Shown here: positions 45,366 through 54,442 of the stretch, piece after piece | Position numbering within the stretch: the first letter of the stretch is position 1 | Layout of the letters: each line of letters opens with the position of its first letter | NCBI RefSeq assembly: GCF_009856355.1 | Contig: NZ_WMEW01000001.1 | Coordinates: 124,001 to 188,000, forward strand | DNA: 64,000 nucleotides | Reading direction: 5' to 3' | Source of the DNA: Halobacillus litoralis | GTDB taxonomy: Bacteria; Bacillota; Bacilli; Bacillales; Halobacillaceae | The notes under the pieces: generated by a model | Databases searched by the model: none | What the model was told of the DNA's origin: nothing | Seen by the model: the letters and a program-made list of their open reading frames with translations, nothing else | Made by a program: the position numbers and the translations under genes

Positions 45366-46976
45366 TCAATTGATCCTTTTAGCACCGTAATATTTAGGAG
45401 CCCAGTAGCTGTTGGTATGCATATTCGTGACTCTCACACCATCCGACAACGTCACATGGACCACCTGGCCGTTTCCGATATAAACCGAAGGATTCAAGTA
45501 GCTGCCCTGGAAGAAGACGATATCTCCAGGCTGTAAATCTTCCTTCGATACTTCCGTTCCTTCATTCCACTGATCACCAGCATAGCGTGGAAGAGAAATT
45601 CCAGCTCCCTGCTTGAAGGCGTATTGAACGAAGCCTGCCGTATCAAATCCTTCCGGTGTCGTGCCTCCGGATTGGTAGGGCACCTCTCCAATGAACTGGG
45701 TCGCTGCTGAGACGACCGGATGCTCCTTCGGTATCTGCAGACCGTCAAACCGTTTTACACCGGTGAATTTGTCCTGCCAGTAGGATTCAGACAAATAGGA
45801 AATCGTCACCTGCTCCGAACGGGACGCATGAATGAACTGCCCGTCCCCGACGTAAATCCCATTATGAGAAATCCCTTCTCTGTACGTATCACTGAAAAAG
45901 ACGACGTCCCCCGGCTGAATATCAGCGAGGGCTACGTCTTCACCGACCTGCCACTGCTGATCGGTGGAGCGAGGCAGGAAGATCTGCCGTGCTTTTTCAA
46001 AGACATGCCGCGTGAAAGCGGAGCAGTCGAAGCCTGTTTCCGGCGATTCTCCACCAAAGACATAAGGGACGCCTAAGTATTTCAATGCTTCTGCTACAAT
46101 GTCGTGGTCCTCAGCAATTTTCGGAGCTTCTGTAATTCTGCGGGCTTCCATGAAGTTCCCGCTCCAATAGCTGCTCCCTTCAAAAGCCGTAACCTTCACA
46201 CCACTCGACAAGGTAGGATGGACGATTTGATCACGCCCGGCATAAACCGCCGCGTGGGAAGGCGTACTTCCATCCTTACTGAAGAAAAGGATATCCCCTT
46301 CCTGAAGGGCTTCCCTGTCCACAGATTCTCCCATACCGATCTGCTGGGATAACGTCCGCGGCATATCAAAATCCAGCACTTGCTGAATGACATACTGTAC
46401 AAATCCCGAACTGTCGAAACCATCCGGCTGCTCTCCTCCATAGACATAGGGCGCCCCTACATGCGTTAAGGCTTCCACTGCAACAGGATGGGAAGCTGAA
46501 ACCGAAGCCCCGTCCGGTTCCGCATTCACCCGGACCGCCTTTGTATACCGGGAAGACCAATAGCTGCTGTTTTCGTAATTGATCTTCTCAATTCCTTTTG
46601 ATGCAGAGGCATGGATCATCGTCTGATCTCCCGCATACAGACCCACGTGCGTCACCCCGCTGGTTTCATCCTTACTGAAGAAAAGCAGGTCTCCGGCTTT
46701 AAGCTCACTCTTCTGGACAGCTGTCCCGGACGCAGCTTGATCACTGACCGTCCTCGGTAGATCCATTTGAATGGCTTCCTGATAGACATACTGACTGAAC
46801 CCTGAGCTGTCGAACCCTTCGGAAGGAGATTCACCTCCGTATTGATAAGGAACACCCACATGCTTTTCAGCTTCTTCTACAATGGACGACACAGCGGCAT
46901 AGACAGGCTTTTCACCTAATAAAACCGTACAAACCATCAACATCAGCACACCATAATAAAATCCTCTCACCATCAC
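45366..46976 (-). CDS. Secreted protein with four NlpC/P60 domains, one catalytic (PgdS-like)
   Basis: 536 residues: signal peptide (cleavage near PVYAA) then four tandem NlpC/P60 domains starting near 31, 164, 292 and 418. The catalytic Cys position reads Ser57, Ser189, Cys318 and Thr446; the catalytic His is kept in domains 1-3 (110, 241, 371) and is Asn495 in domain 4. So only domain 3 (GFDCSAF) should cut. B. subtilis PgdS, a poly-gamma-glutamate hydrolase with several such domains, is the nearest role model; the location beside ggt and pgs genes supports it. A gamma-D-glutamyl peptidoglycan endopeptidase is the alternative. It lies 81 bases from ggt, same strand, after a terminator. Confidence 0.88.
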   Translation of the reverse strand: MMVRGFYYGVLMLMVCTVLLGEKPVYAAVSSIVEEAEKHVGVPYQYGGESPSEGFDSSGFSQYVYQEAIQMDLPRTVSDQAASGTAVQKSELKAGDLLFFSKDETSGVTHVGLYAGDQTMIHASASKGIEKINYENSSYWSSRYTKAVRVNAEPDGASVSASHPVAVEALTHVGAPYVYGGEQPDGFDSSGFVQYVIQQVLDFDMPRTLSQQIGMGESVDREALQEGDILFFSKDGSTPSHAAVYAGRDQIVHPTLSSGVKVTAFEGSSYWSGNFMEARRITEAPKIAEDHDIVAEALKYLGVPYVFGGESPETGFDCSAFTRHVFEKARQIFLPRSTDQQWQVGEDVALADIQPGDVVFFSDTYREGISHNGIYVGDGQFIHASRSEQVTISYLSESYWQDKFTGVKRFDGLQIPKEHPVVSAATQFIGEVPYQSGGTTPEGFDTAGFVQYAFKQGAGISLPRYAGDQWNEGTEVSKEDLQPGDIVFFQGSYLNPSVYIGNGQVVHVTLSDGVRVTNMHTNSYWAPKYYGAKRIN

Positions 46977-47011
46977 TTCTCCTCTGTTCGATAGTATGTA
47001 ATCAAAAAAAT

Positions 47012-47044
47012 AAGACTGCAGTCCTAATATCGGACGGCAGTCTT
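47012..47044 (-). terminator. Terminator of ggt
   Basis: AAGACTGC and GCAGTCTT arms extended by GTCC/GGAC, with ATTTTTTTG following on minus. Confidence 0.85.
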
Positions 47045-47056
47045 CATTTGTTTACA

Positions 47057-48721
47057 TTATTCGCTGTCTTTCACCTGCCAGGCTCCATCACGACGGTCAT
47101 CCTTACCGCCGTACATGGTGTTGTTGACTTCATCAACCACAAGCGCCTGCACTCCGCCGTAATAGAAAGCAGAGTCTTCGAGGTATACGGTATATCCTCG
47201 TTCTTCCAGTTCCTGCCTTACAGCAGGGTCGAAATCTTCTTCTACAAAGATGTTGTCATCCTCGATGTAAAAACGTGGAGATGCAATGGCCTCTTCTATC
47301 GGCTCATTGAATAAGATATTCCTGGTCAGCACCTGTGTCAGCACCTGCGGGATCCGTTTTCCTCCAGGCGTACCGATGCCGATTTTTTTCTCATCATTGG
47401 TTAAAATCATCGGCGACGTAAAACTGCGCGGGCGTTTTCCAGGCTCTTTATCATTCGGTTTCAACCCGTTCATACTGAAGTTCCGCATCGTATCATTCAG
47501 GAAGATTCCGGCAACATTTTTACCAGATCCGAAGAAGTTACTCAAGGAGTGAGTAGCTGTCACAACCATCCCGTCTTTATCCACAATGACGAAGTGGGTC
47601 GTGTTATCATCATCTTCGATATCGGCAATGGAATCATCCACTTCATAGTTTTCCGATAGTTTATCCATGGAAATCGTGGAGGCCATTTCCTCGGAATATT
47701 CCTTGGTCATGATTTTATCCGTTTCAATGTTATGAAATTCCGGATCGGCAATTTCACTTAACCGGTCGTCATACGTACGCTTGGAAATCTCTCCGATTAA
47801 ATGGATGAAATCCGAAGAGGTTCCCTGTGAGCTTTCTATATCGAGCATTTCAGCCATCTGCAGCGACTGAATAGTCGTCGGCCCTGCAAGGGGAGGCGGA
47901 GAAGCAAACACATCAAACCCGGCAAACTCTCCCTGGACCGGTTCATTCTCTACGACTTCATATTCGCCGAAATCGCTGACTTCCACGCCATTGACTTCTG
48001 CGGCAATCTGCTCCGCAATTTCGCCGGAATAAAGAACGGAAGATCCCTGCTCCTGGATTTTACGAAGCGTTTCTGCAAGTTCCGGCTGTTTGAGGGTCTG
48101 GTTCGGCCCGACAGGCTGTCCCTCAGGGTAAAAGTTCTGAAGCTGGCTCATGTTCATCCGGTAGGCCGCTCCCTGGAGGCGGTCGGTCAAATGCTTATCC
48201 GTTTTAAAACCGTCTTCGGCATATTGGACAGCAGGGTCAATCAACTCCGCTATGTCTGTCGTTCCATAGTCTTCATGGATGGCTTCCATACCTTTAACCG
48301 TACCTGGAATGGCAAAGTTGTACTGCGGATCGCCACCGGAAGGCGGGGCGATTTCTTTATAGTTATAACTTTTCGGAGTTTCCTCGCCACTTGGAAGAAC
48401 GAGCATCTCTCCACCGCCCCCGATACCTGAGCCATACGGTTCCACCACACCGAGGGTATAGGTAACCGCAACAGCTGCATCGACTGCATTTCCTCCATTC
48501 TCCATAACTTCCATACCGACCTGAACCGCAAGCGGGTGGGTCGAACTGACCCCGTAGCCATTTGTCGTTTCAATCGGGTCTGTTGTCTCCACTTCGTAAT
48601 CCACTTCATCACTCTCGAATTTCCCCTGGCTGTAGTAAACGATACCTACTCCTACAACCACAATGATAAAGAGGGTAATAAATAACCCTTTATTCTCCAT
48701 CCATCCCGACGCACCTTTCAT
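47057..48721 (-). CDS. ggt: Membrane-anchored gamma-glutamyltransferase (CapD/Ggt family)
   Basis: 554 residues. One N-terminal helix (LFITLFIIVVVGVGIVYY) without a signal-peptidase site, so the enzyme is probably tethered. Then the Ntn-hydrolase pro-enzyme: HPLAVQVGMEVMENGGNAVDAAVA, EPYGSGIGGGGEMLV, the self-cleavage site DDNTTHFVIVDKDG (second-Thr region, small-subunit nucleophile) and GSGKNVAGIFLND. Ggt releases or transfers gamma-glutamyl units; B. anthracis CapD uses the same fold to attach polyglutamate to peptidoglycan. The gene follows pgsBCAE after a terminator. ATG 48721 or 48700 could be the start. Confidence 0.92.
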   Translation of the reverse strand: MKGASGWMENKGLFITLFIIVVVGVGIVYYSQGKFESDEVDYEVETTDPIETTNGYGVSSTHPLAVQVGMEVMENGGNAVDAAVAVTYTLGVVEPYGSGIGGGGEMLVLPSGEETPKSYNYKEIAPPSGGDPQYNFAIPGTVKGMEAIHEDYGTTDIAELIDPAVQYAEDGFKTDKHLTDRLQGAAYRMNMSQLQNFYPEGQPVGPNQTLKQPELAETLRKIQEQGSSVLYSGEIAEQIAAEVNGVEVSDFGEYEVVENEPVQGEFAGFDVFASPPPLAGPTTIQSLQMAEMLDIESSQGTSSDFIHLIGEISKRTYDDRLSEIADPEFHNIETDKIMTKEYSEEMASTISMDKLSENYEVDDSIADIEDDDNTTHFVIVDKDGMVVTATHSLSNFFGSGKNVAGIFLNDTMRNFSMNGLKPNDKEPGKRPRSFTSPMILTNDEKKIGIGTPGGKRIPQVLTQVLTRNILFNEPIEEAIASPRFYIEDDNIFVEEDFDPAVRQELEERGYTVYLEDSAFYYGGVQALVVDEVNNTMYGGKDDRRDGAWQVKDSE

Positions 48722-48871
48722 CCTAATGAGTCATTCAAAGGTTTATAGTATTCGTAAATCACTGATTCTTTATGTCTGTATAACATTTTCATAAATTCAT
48801 ATTATTTTCAGAACGGTTTCTATTATATGATAAAATCTTACAAACAACAAACGCACTATGCTTTCGAAAAA

Positions 48872-48895
48872 GAGCACATTCCTAAGAATGTGCTC
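48872..48895 (-). terminator. Terminator of the pgsBCAE operon
   Basis: GAGCACATTC and GAATGTGCTC pair perfectly around CTAA; TTTTTC follows on minus. It separates pgsE from ggt. Confidence 0.9.
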
Positions 48896-48900
48896 CAAAA

Positions 48901-49284
48901 TCATGACCCAAGCTTATACTTTTCATAATACTGCTCGCGGTTCTGCTCCCAGTCGGTCAACGTCGTTTGATAGACCTGGTCACCGGAATCATTATACACG
49001 CGTACAATACTTCCATCGCTTGTGACGGCAAAATTATTTTCTTCAGCAGTTTCGGTCTGCGGCTGTTCCGTCTGGACGCTTTCCATGCCGGCACTTGTTT
49101 CGGCTGATGCCGTCAATGATTCGGTCTGTTCTTCTGCAGCTGCCTCCGCTTCCTGCTGGAATACATCAATCTGGTACGCCTCTGAAGCAGACAATGTTTC
49201 CAGCTGCTTATACTCCGTCATAAAAAACATAGCTCCGATCAACAAAACAAATGGAAACACCGATTTAACTACTTTCATCTTCAT
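48901..49284 (-). CDS. pgsE: PgsE/CapE-like small membrane protein, extended form
   Basis: 127 residues; B. subtilis PgsE (YwtC) has about 55. MKVVKSVFPFVLLIGAMFFM followed by LSASEAYQIDVFQQE aligns by eye with PgsE. A Glu/Thr-rich linker (TAEENN) and a C-terminal segment NNFAVTSDGSIVRVYNDSGDQVYQTTLTDWEQ are additional. PgsE aids polyglutamate synthesis in Bacillus. The tail could be external, beside PgsA. Start ATG 49284, 5 bases after AAAGGAG. Last gene of pgsBCAE. Confidence 0.78.
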   Translation of the reverse strand: MKMKVVKSVFPFVLLIGAMFFMTEYKQLETLSASEAYQIDVFQQEAEAAAEEQTESLTASAETSAGMESVQTEQPQTETAEENNFAVTSDGSIVRVYNDSGDQVYQTTLTDWEQNREQYYEKYKLGS

Positions 49285-49322
49285 ACGCACTCCTTTTTAA
49301 ATGTAAGAACGCCTGTATAGAT

Positions 49323-50480
49323 TTACCGGCGGTTATTTTTCTGCTCTAAAATGGAAGAATGATCCACTTCTATTGTTAATCTGCCGTTCTCCTCTGTGAA
49401 GTTTTCCTCCGGCTCTCCACGAGTCAACTGCAGAAAGATTTTCTTCTGGTTATAAAGATTGGTCGTTAAGGCCGGTCTCGCTTCCCTGATCCTCATAGGC
49501 AGGATTTCGAAGCGGCCTGTACCATCATTCATCAAGTTGTAATTGACCAGCGCGCTGTCACGCGTTCTGGACCACCCCTGGTCAAAAATAAAGTTTCCGA
49601 GACTGTAAAAAATCACAGAGTCCTTATAGACTTCCACAGGGGACAGAACGTGTGGGTGGTGGCCGATAATGACATCTGCGCCTGCATCCACAATCGCCTC
49701 CGCCAATTTCCGCTGCCTCGGGTGAGGCTCGTTATCGTACTCGGCTCCCCAGTGGATGTGGACAAAGACCATATCCGCGTTTTCACTCGCCTCCTGTACC
49801 AGAGGGAGGAATTGTTCAGGGTCTGCATCTGCAACCCCAGCCCGGAATTGAAGAGCCTCTGAGCCGGATACAGGCACATCAGAAAACCCAAGGGTCGCTA
49901 CGTTCAAACCCTTGATTTCCTGATAATCAATCTCCTGTGCTTCTTCAATGTTCTGACCTGCACCAACATAAGGAAGGCCGGCTTCATCAAGGGATGCCAT
50001 CGTTTCAATCATCCCCTGCTCCCCGAAGTCCATCGTGTGGTTGTTGGCGAGGTTGACATTCGTGAAGTTCATCCTGGCCAGTGATTGGACAGGCGAAGCA
50101 TCTGAACTTAAATGAATGGACTTTTCGAGCTTCTGGTAATTCTCTTCCTCCTGAAGGGTAACAGCATTCTCAAAGTTTCCTGTCACATAATCAGAATTCT
50201 GGAAATATGGGGCTACATTTTCGAAAAGAAAGTCGGTCCCTTCATTTTCTGTAACCTCCAGCACGTGCCTGCCAAACATCATATCGCCGACGAATGAAGC
50301 ACTAAAAGCAGAATCTTCCTTGGATTCGGCTTCCGGGACTGGCTGGGTGTAAAACATTTCAAATCCCGCAATAAACAGGAAAGTCACGACCAAAGCAATG
50401 AATACATGCTTCGGGGTGGCCTTTTTATCACGTTTAATTCTCTTCAGCAGTTTTTCTTTGAAATCTAATTGTTTAGACAT
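49323..50480 (-). CDS. pgsA: Poly-gamma-glutamate export/synthesis protein PgsA (CapA)
   Basis: 385 residues: N-terminal membrane anchor (about 26-44), then the CapA metallophosphatase-like domain with ASFVGDMMFGRHV, VNLANNHTMDFGE and HIHWGAEYDNEPHPRQ...DVIIGHHPHVL. The metal ligands look complete. In Bacillus it works with PgsBC to make and move polyglutamate across the membrane. Located between pgsC and pgsE in the standard order. Confidence 0.95.
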   Translation of the reverse strand: MSKQLDFKEKLLKRIKRDKKATPKHVFIALVVTFLFIAGFEMFYTQPVPEAESKEDSAFSASFVGDMMFGRHVLEVTENEGTDFLFENVAPYFQNSDYVTGNFENAVTLQEEENYQKLEKSIHLSSDASPVQSLARMNFTNVNLANNHTMDFGEQGMIETMASLDEAGLPYVGAGQNIEEAQEIDYQEIKGLNVATLGFSDVPVSGSEALQFRAGVADADPEQFLPLVQEASENADMVFVHIHWGAEYDNEPHPRQRKLAEAIVDAGADVIIGHHPHVLSPVEVYKDSVIFYSLGNFIFDQGWSRTRDSALVNYNLMNDGTGRFEILPMRIREARPALTTNLYNQKKIFLQLTRGEPEENFTEENGRLTIEVDHSSILEQKNNRR

Positions 50481-50492
50481 GTGATATCCACC

Positions 50493-50942
50493 TTAAATCA
50501 GGTAATAAACCGTCATGATCAAGAAAGTCAGACCGCTCAGCAGCAATGTACTTGCTGTTGTCACAACTAAGCCCTGCTTCTGCATCGTATTAGCGATCAA
50601 CCCTGGTACAATAACTCCGATGCCGCGGAACTCCATAATTTCAAATGGAACAACCGGATAAAGGAAATCAAACAGCAGCTTGAGTACAATCCCTACACTC
50701 AGCATCGCCGCAAACTTTCTGCGTCCGTACAAAATCGTAAACTTCGAGACTCCAAATGTAACAATGACATACGTGAGTAAACTGATAAAAAAGACAACCG
50801 CAATAAAAATCGGCTGGTCAAAGACCAGGGCCAGATAGCCCGGTACAACAAGGCCTGCGGGCAGGACACCCGTTTTCTCAGCAAAAATCAAGCTTAAAAT
50901 GATCCCTAACACAAGGGATATATATAAATCCGAACCAAACAT
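50493..50942 (-). CDS. pgsC: Poly-gamma-glutamate synthase membrane subunit PgsC (CapC)
   Basis: 149 residues, the same length as B. subtilis PgsC, with about five membrane segments and the conserved MFGSDLYISLVLGI start and GVLPAGLVVPGYLALVFDQP loop. It forms the synthase with PgsB. Start ATG 50942 preceded by GAAGGA; the frame is open to 51005 inside pgsB. The two genes are 19 bases apart. Confidence 0.95.
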   Translation of the reverse strand: MFGSDLYISLVLGIILSLIFAEKTGVLPAGLVVPGYLALVFDQPIFIAVVFFISLLTYVIVTFGVSKFTILYGRRKFAAMLSVGIVLKLLFDFLYPVVPFEIMEFRGIGVIVPGLIANTMQKQGLVVTTASTLLLSGLTFLIMTVYYLI

Positions 50943-50961
50943 TTCCTTCGTTTCCCCCTCG

Positions 50962-52143
50962 TCAGCTGACGCTTGTTTGAATCTTATAATCCTGCATTCG
51001 TTCAATCATCGGTTCTGCAGCTCCGTGAATATTTCCGACTCCATAAATCACGCGGTCTGTGAACATTTCCGATAAGACATCCATAATCTGTTCCGTCGTC
51101 TTTCCTTCTAAATCAAGCAGGGTTTCCACTTTGATTTTCCCTTCGTTCACCGCTGTAACGATCGGTTCGGTCGTCTCCCCGATCAACACGAGCGTATCTG
51201 TAGGAATGTAAGGAAGAACGTCACGGGCGAACTGTTCCGTACGATCGACACGATCCTCCCGGCAGTTCATGACGACAATCGGATTTTCTGTCGGATATCC
51301 GAGAAATTCCACTCGTTTCCAAATATTAATTGTGGAAACCGCGTCATTCGCCGCAAAACCATTGACAAAGTAAGAAGGTTTTTCTTGATCTCCCATAGGA
51401 AGGATTCTCATAGCTCCCGGGTCCGGCTGAGCGTTCAGCATTCCTTTATAGGCGGTTTCCTCATCAATGCCGAGGGCTTGTGCGACGCCTAATGCTAACG
51501 AAGCGTTTTCAGGAAATACCATATATTCAAATTGCAGTAAAAACGAATCGGAAATTCTGCTGTTATCCGCAACAATCACCTCGGTGTTTCGTTTCTCTGC
51601 AATCTCTTTAAACATTTCTACATACGGACTTTCTGACACAATCAAATGACCGTTGTATGGAATTGTAGCGGTAAAGGACTCGGCCACTTCCTCCAATGTC
51701 GGTCCCAGCACATCCATGTGGTCTTCCAGAACGTTTACAATGACTCCGATATTGGCCTGGAGCATTTTTTCCTGGAACGTGATCTGGTAATCAGGATTGA
51801 CAGCCATGCACTCACTGACAAGGGCTTCCGCACCTCGGTCGGCGGCTTCCTTCACAACCATTCTCTGCTCCCTGATGTTCGGGCCTTCCGGACGCCGCTT
51901 GATCGGCTGTTCTTCCGGCGTATCCCAGAAAATCATCCGCGCAGACGTTCCTGTTGTTTTTCCAATCGTTTTATAACCTGCTTCTTTCACAATCCCTGTA
52001 ACAAGACGTGTCACTGTGGATTTCCCACGTACACCGTTGATGTTGACGCGTATCGGCAGAGCATCGATGTTCTTTTTATGACGCTGCCATTCATAGATTC
52101 CAGCAGCAAGAACGATGATCAGCACAATAGGGATCAGTAGCAT
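50962..52143 (-). CDS. pgsB: Poly-gamma-glutamate synthase PgsB (CapB), amide ligase
   Basis: 393 residues, the usual length. N-terminal membrane helix then a Mur-ligase-like ATPase: P-loop NGVRGKSTVTRLV, EALVSECMAVNPDYQ, NVLEDHMDVLGPT, MNCREDRVDR. It ligates glutamate through an acyl phosphate. First gene of pgsBCAE, behind a sigma-A promoter at 52189-52217. Whether D- or L-glutamate is used cannot be seen; no racemase is in the window. Confidence 0.97.
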   Translation of the reverse strand: MLLIPIVLIIVLAAGIYEWQRHKKNIDALPIRVNINGVRGKSTVTRLVTGIVKEAGYKTIGKTTGTSARMIFWDTPEEQPIKRRPEGPNIREQRMVVKEAADRGAEALVSECMAVNPDYQITFQEKMLQANIGVIVNVLEDHMDVLGPTLEEVAESFTATIPYNGHLIVSESPYVEMFKEIAEKRNTEVIVADNSRISDSFLLQFEYMVFPENASLALGVAQALGIDEETAYKGMLNAQPDPGAMRILPMGDQEKPSYFVNGFAANDAVSTINIWKRVEFLGYPTENPIVVMNCREDRVDRTEQFARDVLPYIPTDTLVLIGETTEPIVTAVNEGKIKVETLLDLEGKTTEQIMDVLSEMFTDRVIYGVGNIHGAAEPMIERMQDYKIQTSVS

Positions 52144-52188
52144 ATGTGCTCACTTCCTCTTAAACATATTTCTTCAATAGACTAGATA

Positions 52189-52217
52189 ATTATAGAATAA
52201 GCCTCATCGTTCGACAA
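52189..52217 (-). promoter_or_regulatory. Sigma-A promoter of pgsBCAE
   Basis: Minus strand -35 TTGTCG (52212-52217), 17-base spacer, -10 TATAAT (52189-52194), about 45 bases before pgsB. No clear operator was seen; DegU-type sites are too loose to call by eye. Confidence 0.75.
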
Positions 52218-52393
52218 TACTTTTATCATGGACAGCGGAAAATATAATGGTAGTTTAACAATTTTTGTTCATTATAGTCCTATGTACCTAATCGTAGAAG
52301 ACACAACTCATAAACTACCAAAATCCTTCCAATTTGTAAACAGAAGGCCACCATTCCATCGAAATTTCTTTATTCTATCAATTCCCGACAGAA

Positions 52394-52428
52394 AAAAAGA
52401 ACCTTATCCCATAAAGGACAAGGTTCTT
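52394..52428 (-). terminator. Terminator of the LTA synthase gene
   Basis: AAGAACCTT and AAGGTTCTT arms with additional partial pairing; TTTTTC follows on minus. 13 bases past the stop at 52442. Confidence 0.85.
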
Positions 52429-52441
52429 TATCATTCTTATT

Positions 52442-54319
52442 TTAACGCAGGCTTTCGAAGTAGGCATCCGACCATTGGAGCAATTGGAGAATGTCTTCCC
52501 TTTCCTCTTCGAATGCGTTATTTGGGTCTTTGTATGTGTCTTCAATCCGTTCATTCGTATTCATGTTCAATATTCGTGCATCGAAGCGGCTGTTCTGGGC
52601 GATGTAAAAGGTTCCATTATTAAAGAAGGAGCTTGTTGGAACATAGTAGCGCATGCCGAGCAGGTTATTCTCGTAATGAAGCAGGTTATGTCCAAAGTAC
52701 AGGGACTCCGGCTCCACGCCCAGCAGATTCAGCAGCGTCGGCATCATATCGATCTGCCCGCCGGTATGATCATTCGTTCCGATCAGATCTTTTTCGCCTG
52801 GAACACCCACGATGAATGGAATATTAAAACGGTTCAACAGCGAATACCTCTCACCCAGGAAATCCGCAAGAAGGTCCTGGTCCTCTGATTCCAGCAGTTT
52901 ACCGTGAAGCCCAGAGTGGTCCCCGTAAAGGGCAATGACCGACTCTTCCCAGAGACCGCGGTCTTTTAAGTCCTGAAAGAATTCCCCAAGGGCCTTATCC
53001 GCATAGTGAACGGACTGGAGATAGTTCCCTGTTAACGTTCCTTCGTAATCAGAAGGGAGATCCAGGCCTTCTTTGTCATCAGGCATTTCAAATGGGGTAT
53101 GGCTCGTTAAAGACAGCACATGAGCATAGAACTTGTCATACTCCTCATTGATTTCATCGATTGCACCCATCGAACGGTGATAAAACCAGCCATCCGACGG
53201 CCCGAAGCCAACCATATCTTTCTCACCGTAGAACTTATCGTCGTAATAATCATCAAATCCAAGGGCGGGATAAAGTTCATCCCTGTTCCAGTACTCCACC
53301 TCGTCCGCATGCATCGTCACGGTATGATACGACTGCTCATCCAGCATTCTCGGCAGAGACGGAAGCTCCATGCCGCCGACTTGATCGGTGGTCGCTTTTT
53401 TACCTAATGGATAAAGAGATGTATTCACAAGGAATTCAGCATCTGATGTGTTGCCTGAACCAATCTGCTGATACACATCAGTGAAGTACATACTCTCATT
53501 CAGCCATTCATTAATATTCGGTGTAATTTCCTGCCCATCAATCGACTCACCGATGACGAAGTCCTGCAGCGATTCAATCTGGACGACAATCAAATTCCGG
53601 TCTTCCGCCACCCCGAAATGTTCATGCCCGCTCATCGGGGTATAGGAATTGCCCTTCAATTCCTCGATTTTCTGCTGGGTCACATTCTGATCCTCCCCGG
53701 AAAAGGCGAAGGCTTTTTCACTGTTGGTCTGGTCCTGGTAATACTGAACAAACTGTGTAGTAAACAATCCGTTTTCCTTTGCAAACAGCGCGCTGTCAAG
53801 AATAGGTTCCCCTTTGTTCATTTGGAAGTTGAATATGGCAATGACAAGCCCTGCAATAAGAAAGACAGACATAGCAAAGTTGGAGGTCCGTTTCGCCGGG
53901 TACGTCCATTTCCTGCCCACAATCCAAATGACAGCAAGCAGAAGCAGATCTGCGAGAAATAGAAAATCAGTGCCATTGACGAGCAGCCACATGCTTTCAT
54001 TGACACTTCCAACCTGGTTCAGCTGGGACAAGTCATAATATGTAGGCACGGTGCCGAAATATCGTTCATAAATCAACATGCCGATAAACAGAAGCGACAA
54101 GAACAAATCAAGAACCGTATAAGCGATGACTTTCCCCCGTTTAAAGACAAGCTCAATGAGAGCCATAAAGATCAGGATGAATGAAGCATCATACCAGATC
54201 CCTGCCCAAATGCTCGTATCCTGAAGCAGAAGATACCTCAGTATAATAAACTTGAAGGAAATCATTATAAAAAAGTAAAAGAAATAGCTTTTTAGTAAAT
54301 GTTTTATCGAATCTTTCAT
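52442..54319 (-). CDS. LTA synthase family sulfatase (LtaS/YfnI-like)
   Basis: Polyglycerolphosphate lipoteichoic acid synthase type, 625 residues. Five membrane segments in the first 160 residues, then an external sulfatase-like domain: VVQIESLQDFVIG (metal Glu), GSGNTSDAEFLVNTSLYP (nucleophilic Thr), HADEVEYWNRDELYPALGF and YGDHSGLHG (metal Asp/His). It polymerises glycerol phosphate from phosphatidylglycerol or primes LTA. Which of the LtaS paralogues it corresponds to cannot be told. Ribosome site GAGAGGTG before ATG 54319. Confidence 0.93.
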   Translation of the reverse strand: MKDSIKHLLKSYFFYFFIMISFKFIILRYLLLQDTSIWAGIWYDASFILIFMALIELVFKRGKVIAYTVLDLFLSLLFIGMLIYERYFGTVPTYYDLSQLNQVGSVNESMWLLVNGTDFLFLADLLLLAVIWIVGRKWTYPAKRTSNFAMSVFLIAGLVIAIFNFQMNKGEPILDSALFAKENGLFTTQFVQYYQDQTNSEKAFAFSGEDQNVTQQKIEELKGNSYTPMSGHEHFGVAEDRNLIVVQIESLQDFVIGESIDGQEITPNINEWLNESMYFTDVYQQIGSGNTSDAEFLVNTSLYPLGKKATTDQVGGMELPSLPRMLDEQSYHTVTMHADEVEYWNRDELYPALGFDDYYDDKFYGEKDMVGFGPSDGWFYHRSMGAIDEINEEYDKFYAHVLSLTSHTPFEMPDDKEGLDLPSDYEGTLTGNYLQSVHYADKALGEFFQDLKDRGLWEESVIALYGDHSGLHGKLLESEDQDLLADFLGERYSLLNRFNIPFIVGVPGEKDLIGTNDHTGGQIDMMPTLLNLLGVEPESLYFGHNLLHYENNLLGMRYYVPTSSFFNNGTFYIAQNSRFDARILNMNTNERIEDTYKDPNNAFEEEREDILQLLQWSDAYFESLR

Positions 54320-54442
54320 ATGAACACCTCTCTATTATTCTACCCAAATGTAAAGTTTATGTAAACTTCTTGTAAATAAGGTAGAATCATGCCGCTGCAA
54401 CAGCATGAATTAAAAAGATGGTTGAACAAATCGTGCTGCTCT

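Larger units (their letters stand above)
52144..52441. other. Intergenic region with pgs promoter and LTA synthase terminator
   Basis: 298 bases without a gene. The pgs promoter lies at 52189-52217 and the terminator of the downstream-strand neighbour at 52394-52428; the rest is AT-rich and unremarkable. Confidence 0.7.
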
